A DNA stretch of 64,000 nucleotides from Pseudoalteromonas luteoviolacea. Lineage in GTDB: Bacteria; Pseudomonadota; Gammaproteobacteria; Enterobacterales; Alteromonadaceae. Both the position numbers and the translations under genes were made by a program. The stretch lies in the NCBI RefSeq assembly GCF_000814765.1, contig NZ_JWIC01000001.1, forward strand, positions 124,001-188,000. The letters run 5' to 3'. This document shows positions 60,701-64,000 of this stretch, one piece after another (positions within the stretch are counted from its first letter, which is position 1; each line of letters opens with the position of its first letter). A model generated the notes under the pieces. That model did not search any database, was not told the origin of the DNA, and worked only from the letters and a program-made list of their open reading frames with translations.

Positions 60701-61618
60701 CATGATGTGCCAATTGGTCAAGCAATGCCTTATAGCCACTGTGTGGTGTTAGATGAGCTACAGCAATTTGTGCCAAATGGTGTATTGGGGGAGCTGTATG
60801 TGTCTGGTGATGCTATCAGCGATGGCTATTTAGGTAAATCAGAACTGACAGACGAGAAATTTGCCACATTGTCGTTGCAGCCTTCAGGGCAAGCGGTGCG
60901 TTTTTATCGCACCGGTGATAAAGCCAAGTGGCAATTTGATGAAGCATCAAATGCCATGCAATTACGGTTTGCCGGACGCATCGATCAGCAAGTGAAATTG
61001 CGCGGTTATCGTATTGAGCTGGACGAAATTGCGCACTATTTAGTGCAACAAGCAGAGATTAAAGCAGCTCAGGTGTTGTTGAACGAAAAAGGAGACAATA
61101 TCGAGGCCTTTATTGTGCTTGAAAATGACGGCCAAACCGTGCCATTGCCGCAGTTGGTAGATGAGGTGCGCAGCATTCAATACGGTGAGCAACTTGCGTT
61201 AGCGTTGCCAGCGTACATGTTGCCGCATCGCTTTATTCAAGTGGCAAAATTGCCTTTGACCAGTAATGGCAAATTAGACACCCAGACATTGAGCGCATGG
61301 GCACAGCAGTGTCAGGGTGTGACCAAGGTGGTTGCGCCAACAACTGAATTAGAAAAAGCCTTACATGGCATTTTTGCCAACGTATTGGCAGTAAAGGAAT
61401 TTGGTATCACAGATAATTTCTTTACTTTGGGTGGTCACTCTTTGTTAGCAGCTCAGTGTGCTGGGTTGATGCAGGAACAAATGAATATTGTCGTGCCAAT
61501 GCGGGTGATTTTTGAGCGCCCTACCATAGCCGCTTTAGTCAAGTGGATCCGGATCCATACAGCTTATGAGCAAGGCCAGCATAGCGATAGCGACTCTTCA
61601 GAGGAGATGTTCCTGTGA
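51737..61618 (+). CDS. Three-module NRPS with N-terminal docking domain
   Basis: A 3293-residue protein starting one base after the previous stop. Domains: TubC-type docking (1-55), C1 (HHIVADG at 192), A1, PCP1 (Ser1054), C2 (HHIVSDG at 1244), A2, PCP2 (Ser2139), C3 (HHIASDG at 2330), A3, PCP3 (Ser3235). All three C domains keep HHxxxDG and all PCPs keep GGHSLL. No epimerase, methyltransferase or thioesterase is present. Specificity residues by eye: A1 D-L-T-K-I-G-H-I-G (aspartate code with one V-to-I change), A2 D-A-T-K-I-G-E-V-G and A3 D-A-T-K-V-G-E-V-G (near the asparagine code, but Ala at 236 in place of Leu). A2 and A3 should therefore load the same residue. Extends the chain from the first synthetase. 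Confidence 0.95.
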   Translation: MENSAIETLLAELDGQGIFVYVQDGRLKLRSRQREIPPQKLALIRAHKQALIAYMQRHHQKSGKLSRAQQRIWFIEQYETHLSAYNMAGLLRLSKAYSAVQIENALNAVLQRYDILRSQFKQQDGEAVQNVNQNVRLVLQVQECAALTDVESAARCVQDELSYQFDLDNELLVRARLLTEQGRGYWLYVCMHHIVADGWSIRLFAQSLIDELEGQSATEKTLQYLDFVHWENKYQQSSAYQQHLRYWQQQLADLSVFELPTSTPREAHKQYHGAKLEASLSQEQVQRFTLRCQQLGITAFAGYLGVFYALLYRYGQAEDITVGVPVLNRTQAEFEPVVGCFINTLPMRNLLDGHQSLQHVLSETHQLVKAGLEHQSVAVEEIIDALDLAKSTAHSALFQVLFNYNGVAEPVVRNDGVSAELFALDNHTAKYDLTLNITDFNSGVVLNFDYAKQLFDGRFIEQLSTDYIALIDWVCEGGEQGIGQITLPSTRQVSSLKQIEPTMAPVTVIAGLYQSAQRHPERTALIQTNVQNEQGPSTICYDTLVTQLEGVARRLYTAHQPASSPLTLLVQRDIQSLIWMLGAMRAGIAYLPIDVATPTERILEVMSQAGSQRIVCASDKVAHIAALKANGVEILDDNSLYALSAEQYLPAMPSGEDIAYVMFTSGSTGKPKGAVISHYALASYVTGVSERITFNQDTRSAVVTGLATDLGLTGIFPVFNGGGSVLLCDGAEPENLVQACHQHEVNLIKLTPSFAHALLPWLQQSALQVEQWILGGEALSLELTQQLRDLNHDARLFNHYGPTETCIGVCTFEIPTTHKEQVVPVGLPFSHTQFVILDAQQLPVPAGVPGELYIGGESLASGYINAPQATDSAFVTLTVTECDARRFYRTGDHVKCNFDGQIEFLGRLDKQIKINGFRVDIAEIESKLHALEHVQQVAVICRQVALQNVLVGYFVSEHKNSDLVQTEQQIRQQLKQQLPMHMIPAYLIQQSALPKLGNGKIDRRALESLSLEVSEATRAPDSELHHQLLGIFASLTGCSGIGIDHSFFAIGGHSLLAMRLLNEIHTQCGVSLSLKHIFANPSIAELAMCIESQGEQAESLPVRNMPEQACYPLSFAQQRIWFIDHMQGHSEQYQLQGAYQIEGKIDRGRLTRAFSSVIQAHPMLRFTFHQDSEGTAYQKDNADSVFVLNYNDLSAYAGSHQQHLIDDIVAADIKRGFDLSSDLMLRASLITCAQDSHILLITMHHIVSDGWSIAVLADALNLAYQACEQHMCAIEAPQFTYLDFIDWQHRASETAHWQASIDYWREALSGIPQVHTLPTDRARSNEALKGGELACFDVPSALQNMIKAFCQRHGCTRFQVLKTAFSLWMSRAQQQRDIVLATPVSGREKQAFEPIIGNFINTLVLRDTFTAGTQFCTALESSKAQFLAAQSHQVVPFDVLVEALEVPRNLAIHPLVQVVFRVNTEVNETLQLQDLDVQLMAQTTRSAKLDLEVCVIDNDKTCCVEWLFDTALWNTQSIADFHEQYLWVIEQCLNNPDIALSQLLLWRPDAAQAFVRASQSIDVTTSDVTTWVSQFSDIAQQHPHRTALCFRAQSWSYAYIERATNQLAHCLLEMAFEPQSRIALLLPEGPLVLIAMLGVGKAGHVYVPLHQTTPSATLAHIVTDADVMLALTLSDNAELLIDAGSDFLLLDDVLDDDGMLSLYPATVPTIHELPTYEVPVEAQDCYIIYTSGSTGQPKGVPISHGNLRGYLNHALSSYVVSEPLHSVVSTPAAFDATVTAIIPTLISGGMLTMLPQGASLIPELIDQLWAKHASLFKLTPAHLRAVLSMTHDKSKCETMHRLIVGGEALQTDLVIKFKDKLPNCHIVNEYGPTESTVGVSVFDIPATMPLTQLADTPDTPIGSPIEGATLLVVDEFDQPVARNMPGELLIAGNMVSKGYINQAELTAQKFTLRAIMANQIQPAYRSGDVVKWQLDELGAPLYLRYIGRTDEQVKLRGYRIDLDAVSQFILAVDGIVDCALTVDERAQTLIAHILWQEEPHYSDRQLRQQLTEKLPGYMIPAAFHTVTAMPLTRNGKVDKAALISTYEAAQQYLEKSNVMAQQHEELTPLQQTLMMLFQAALPTASIGLEDSFFELGGHSLLAIKLVSQIRQQLQIDITLPQLFKTPSVQALADALPSFDKLISGDEIPIVSRTQTLPLSFSQQRLWLIDQLQNGSSQYHMPASFVFSGELDLVAFNDALASLIARHEVLRSIILPGASNESPEQLVREQVEVPLIFEDISLLDAREKCQRENLLKSQFCQKAFDLSQDVMLRVTVIKRAQQRYWVHFNMHHIASDGWSMAILVKEIIAFYRHHRGEVGYQLPHILTQPLDIQYADFAHWQRAHFTSDKQQVAIDYWREQLADCPPIHQLPLDFARPTVQALAAQQFKVKLDEATTSAIKSHCQAESVTLFMWLHSVFSLLMMRMSGADDVAIGSPVAGRTQKQLNDLIGFFVNTVVIRAQADKHLTFNQYLTKQKAVILDAFKHQSLPFEQVVEAVKPERSLSHQPLFQILFALQNNDVVDIDLPDLHIEEAPLESLNLKFDLEVNAIEQGAEIELEWRYSSALFNESTIKAMAGAFNVLIDAALSGPDWPVSRLAILTPEQQRLLAEEAGHTCEHDTPVCVHERFENVMYMHRDKVAVIDAGGDSFSYETLWQRAGSFASHLLANGVKADDKLAVCLSPSVDMVVALLAVLRAGCAYVPIDPKLPAARIQYILQDSESAGVISCDELLRGLANLSDSITQSPLTLFSTNDDGDWPTPYDQGALPKPHVDALAYVIYTSGTTGQPKGVQISHQNLYHYLSFAIREYTDCALSRAIVSTPVAFDATVTSLWGGLLAGLGVELLDDNDTLLPELAKRLFSHESYLLKVTPAHLKGVLEVASQLSLTRQFNGQHRVVIGGEVLSCQLLKALDVFLPNTQWFNEYGPTEATVGTSTYRCDSHVIDQLIGSGQHDVPIGQAMPYSHCVVLDELQQFVPNGVLGELYVSGDAISDGYLGKSELTDEKFATLSLQPSGQAVRFYRTGDKAKWQFDEASNAMQLRFAGRIDQQVKLRGYRIELDEIAHYLVQQAEIKAAQVLLNEKGDNIEAFIVLENDGQTVPLPQLVDEVRSIQYGEQLALALPAYMLPHRFIQVAKLPLTSNGKLDTQTLSAWAQQCQGVTKVVAPTTELEKALHGIFANVLAVKEFGITDNFFTLGGHSLLAAQCAGLMQEQMNIVVPMRVIFERPTIAALVKWIRIHTAYEQGQHSDSDSSEEMFL

Positions 61619-64000
61619 TAAATACTATGACACAAGCGCTTGAATCACTCATTGCCGAAGCGCTGGATGCGGGTATCACTTTATACGAAAAAGATGGCCG
61701 CTTAGCTTTTCGGCAACAAAATGGCTTTCCAGAAGTACTCAAGAGTAAAGTTATTGCCCATAAAGCAGATTTAGTGGCTTATTTTCAACAACAGCAAACG
61801 CACACCGTGACGGCATGTGATGGTGTTATCAGCCCGATAGCGCGCACCGAACTACTGCCGCTGAGTTTCGCTCAAGAGAGTATATGGTTTATTGAGCAGC
61901 TGCATGGTGGTCAACAGTATTACATGCCTGCCTCTTTTCGTATCTCAGGGAAGCTCAATGTTGATGCATTAAAATGTGCCATGACACAAGTGATTGCGCG
62001 CCATGAAAGCTTACGTTGCCAGTTTCTTGTTGGGGAGGAATCAAATGGCAAGCCTTATGCGCGCATTATGCGAGACTTTGATACACCGTTTGAGTGGTTT
62101 GATGTCAGCCAGTTACCCAATGATGAGAAAGCCACACACATTGAAAACCATATCCATGATTTTTGTACACGTGTATTCAAACTTGATAAAGGGGGGTTAA
62201 TACGTGTTCTAGTGCTGTCTGACACGGATCACCATCAACTATTTTTTAATATGCATCATATCATTTCAGATGGCGCGTCGATGGCGAATTTAGTGCACGA
62301 AGTGGCGACTATTTACAACGCCATTCTCGGTAACTTGCAGGTACAATTACCCACTTTAACGCTGCAGTACGTTGATTATGCGGCGTGGCAACGAGCACAA
62401 CTGGGGGATGATGACTTTGCGCCCCACCTGGCTTATTTTAAATCGCAATTAGCAGGCTTGGATCCGCTCCAGTCACTGCCTAGTGATAAACCGAGAATGG
62501 CCATACAAACTGATCAGGGGGCACGCTATGTGCAACGCCTGTCTCATGATCTGACAAAGCGCATAGTTTCTTTATCTTCTGCGCAGCAGAGCTCACTTTT
62601 TATGTGGCTGAGTAGCAGTGTCATGCTGTTTATTGCGCGTTTAAACCAGCAATCTCGGGCGGTAATTGGTACACCAGTACTTGGGCGTGAGAACCCTCAA
62701 TTGGAACACTTGATAGGCTTGTTCGTGAACACCTTAGTGATGCATGCTGAAGTTGATGAACAGCTTTCTTGTGAGCAATGGTTTGCCGCGCAAAAAGCGC
62801 GTAATTTAGCCGCGTTGGAATATCGTGCACTCCCCTTTGATAAACTAGTTGAACACCTAGGGCAGACACGAGATTTAAGTCATCATCCTGTGGTGCAAAT
62901 CTTATTTTCATTAACCCAACCTGATGCGCAAACTCTGACTTTAAATGGGCTTGAGGTGGCAGAGTGCAAAGCATTAGATGCACACAGCGTTGCGGTAAAG
63001 TGTGACCTAGAGTTACACGCTCAGTTTGACGGCGAGGCATTGGTTATTCACTGGAAATATGACAGTGATCTTTACCACAGGGAAACGATTCAAAATTGGG
63101 CAAGCAGCTTTACGGTGATGCTTGAAGGCATAGTCAATCACCCGACTATGGCAGTGGGGGATGTGCCCTTATTGGATGAGTCACATGCCAATCACCTGCT
63201 CTCTCAGCCGCAGTGCCAGTCCAGCTGGCCACAGCAACACAGTATCGTTTCGTTACTTGAACAGCAAATCATGCATGCAGGTTTGCGTATTGCGGTGACA
63301 GATGGCGCGGCTTCACTGACTTATACCCAGCTTGGACAGCGCGTTGATGCGCTTGCCTGTGCGTTAATTGCTGAAGGCGTAAAGCCTCAGCAGTTGGTAC
63401 CTGTGAGTATGACGCGCAGCACCGACATGGTGGTTGCATTATTGGCGATTCTAAAAGCGGGCGGTGCTTATGTCCCAATTGATCCAAGTTATCCACCAGA
63501 GCGAATTGAATACATCCTATCGGATATCAACAGTGGTTTACTGGTGTGTGATGAACAAAGCGCGGCGTTGTTTTCCCAGCTAGCGGTGCAGTGCATTGTT
63601 GCGCAAAGGGCGATTGATGCGTATGGAGGACATCAACTTGTTACACCCGAGGTACAACCCGAACACCTTGCCTATGTGATTTATACCTCAGGGACCACAG
63701 GCAAGCCCAAAGGGGTGCAAATAGAGCATCGCCATGTTGTGCGGTTGCTGTTCACTGAGCCAAGTTTATTTGATTTTAATGAGCAAGATGTGTGGAGTCT
63801 ATTTCACTCGTTTTGCTTTGATTTTTCGGTCTGGGAAATGTACGGTGCGCTCTTGTTTGGCGGCAAGCTCGTGGTGGTTGATAGCCACACCGCAAAAGAC
63901 ACCGAGGCATTTGCTAGGCTACTGCTTCGCGAAGGTGTGACGGTATTAAACCAAACGCCCAGTGCGTTTTATGTGCTGCAAAGCTGTATGCAACGGCTGG
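61615..64000 (+). CDS. Third NRPS of the cluster, 3' end beyond the window
   Basis: An open frame of at least 795 codons running off the right edge. Start is GTG 61615, with GAGGAG eight bases upstream and the GTG overlapping the previous TGA; ATG 61627 lacks a binding site. Domains: TubC-type docking (about 5-57, LIAEALDAGITLYEKDGRL), condensation (about 82-500; LSFAQESIWFIEQL and HHIISDG from 214), then an adenylation domain from about 543, with YVIYTSGTTGKPKG and cut just after NQTPSAFYVLQ. The visible specificity residues are D736-F-(SV)-W then N, i.e. D-F-W-N, the first four of the threonine code D-F-W-N-I-G-M-V-H. Later modules and any thioesterase lie outside the window. Confidence 0.93.
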   Translation, partial: MINTMTQALESLIAEALDAGITLYEKDGRLAFRQQNGFPEVLKSKVIAHKADLVAYFQQQQTHTVTACDGVISPIARTELLPLSFAQESIWFIEQLHGGQQYYMPASFRISGKLNVDALKCAMTQVIARHESLRCQFLVGEESNGKPYARIMRDFDTPFEWFDVSQLPNDEKATHIENHIHDFCTRVFKLDKGGLIRVLVLSDTDHHQLFFNMHHIISDGASMANLVHEVATIYNAILGNLQVQLPTLTLQYVDYAAWQRAQLGDDDFAPHLAYFKSQLAGLDPLQSLPSDKPRMAIQTDQGARYVQRLSHDLTKRIVSLSSAQQSSLFMWLSSSVMLFIARLNQQSRAVIGTPVLGRENPQLEHLIGLFVNTLVMHAEVDEQLSCEQWFAAQKARNLAALEYRALPFDKLVEHLGQTRDLSHHPVVQILFSLTQPDAQTLTLNGLEVAECKALDAHSVAVKCDLELHAQFDGEALVIHWKYDSDLYHRETIQNWASSFTVMLEGIVNHPTMAVGDVPLLDESHANHLLSQPQCQSSWPQQHSIVSLLEQQIMHAGLRIAVTDGAASLTYTQLGQRVDALACALIAEGVKPQQLVPVSMTRSTDMVVALLAILKAGGAYVPIDPSYPPERIEYILSDINSGLLVCDEQSAALFSQLAVQCIVAQRAIDAYGGHQLVTPEVQPEHLAYVIYTSGTTGKPKGVQIEHRHVVRLLFTEPSLFDFNEQDVWSLFHSFCFDFSVWEMYGALLFGGKLVVVDSHTAKDTEAFARLLLREGVTVLNQTPSAFYVLQSCMQRL

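Overview
The window looks like chromosomal DNA of a marine gammaproteobacterium, most likely Pseudoalteromonas or a close relative in the Alteromonadales. That assignment is inferred from gene content and order: engB and cytochrome c4 near yihI, pabA followed by argD/astA/astD, a complete thiamine operon under a TPP riboswitch, orn followed by a tRNA-Gly array and rpsF-priB-rpsR-rplI, and dnaB-alr. No database search was possible.

Layout. 1-4.5 kb: the end of a DUF1285 gene, engB (minus), a dihaem cytochrome c4, a GGA-rich small RNA of the CsrB/CsrC type, a methyltransferase, yihI and a DUF2489 protein. 4.5-4.7 kb: an unlisted 51-residue peptide gene with a double-glycine leader on the minus strand. 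5-13 kb: pabA, an HDOD protein, arginine succinyltransferase genes (argD/astC, astA, astD), DUF3802, an OsmC protein and speD. 13-16 kb: a TonB-dependent receptor, a hot-dog thioesterase and a META-domain lipoprotein. 16-22.6 kb: TPP riboswitch then thiC-thiO-thiS-thiG-thiDE-thiF. 22.7-25.4 kb: psd and rsgA (minus), orn (plus). 25.4-26.3 kb: a stringent-type promoter, two tRNA-derived 76-bp repeats and six identical tRNA-Gly(GCC) genes. 26.5-28 kb: the S6-PriB-S18-L9 operon. 28.3-32 kb: a minor pilin operon ending in an unusual 608-residue PilX-like protein. 32.2-34.2 kb: an ECF sigma factor, a membrane protein and a DUF4097 protein. 34.3-40.8 kb: dnaB, alr, then yjbQ, cheX, zur and a GGDEF-EAL protein on the minus strand.

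41.7 kb to the end is one giant lipopeptide synthetase locus preceded by 0.9 kb of non-coding, AT-rich DNA. The first protein is FAAL-ACP-KS-AT-ACP-aminotransferase-C-A-PCP, the logic used by mycosubtilin/iturin synthetases to make a beta-amino fatty acid. The second is a three-module NRPS and the third, cut by the window edge, begins another NRPS. Specificity residues read by eye predict the order beta-amino-acyl, Gly, Asp, two Asn-like residues, then Thr. I judge this locus the most notable system in the window. Its later modules, tailoring genes, thioesterase, export and regulators lie beyond the right edge.

Other points worth a second look are the CsrB-like RNA, the orphan RiPP-like peptide, the decayed tRNA repeats in the tRNA leader, and the pilin whose conserved Glu5 is Lys.
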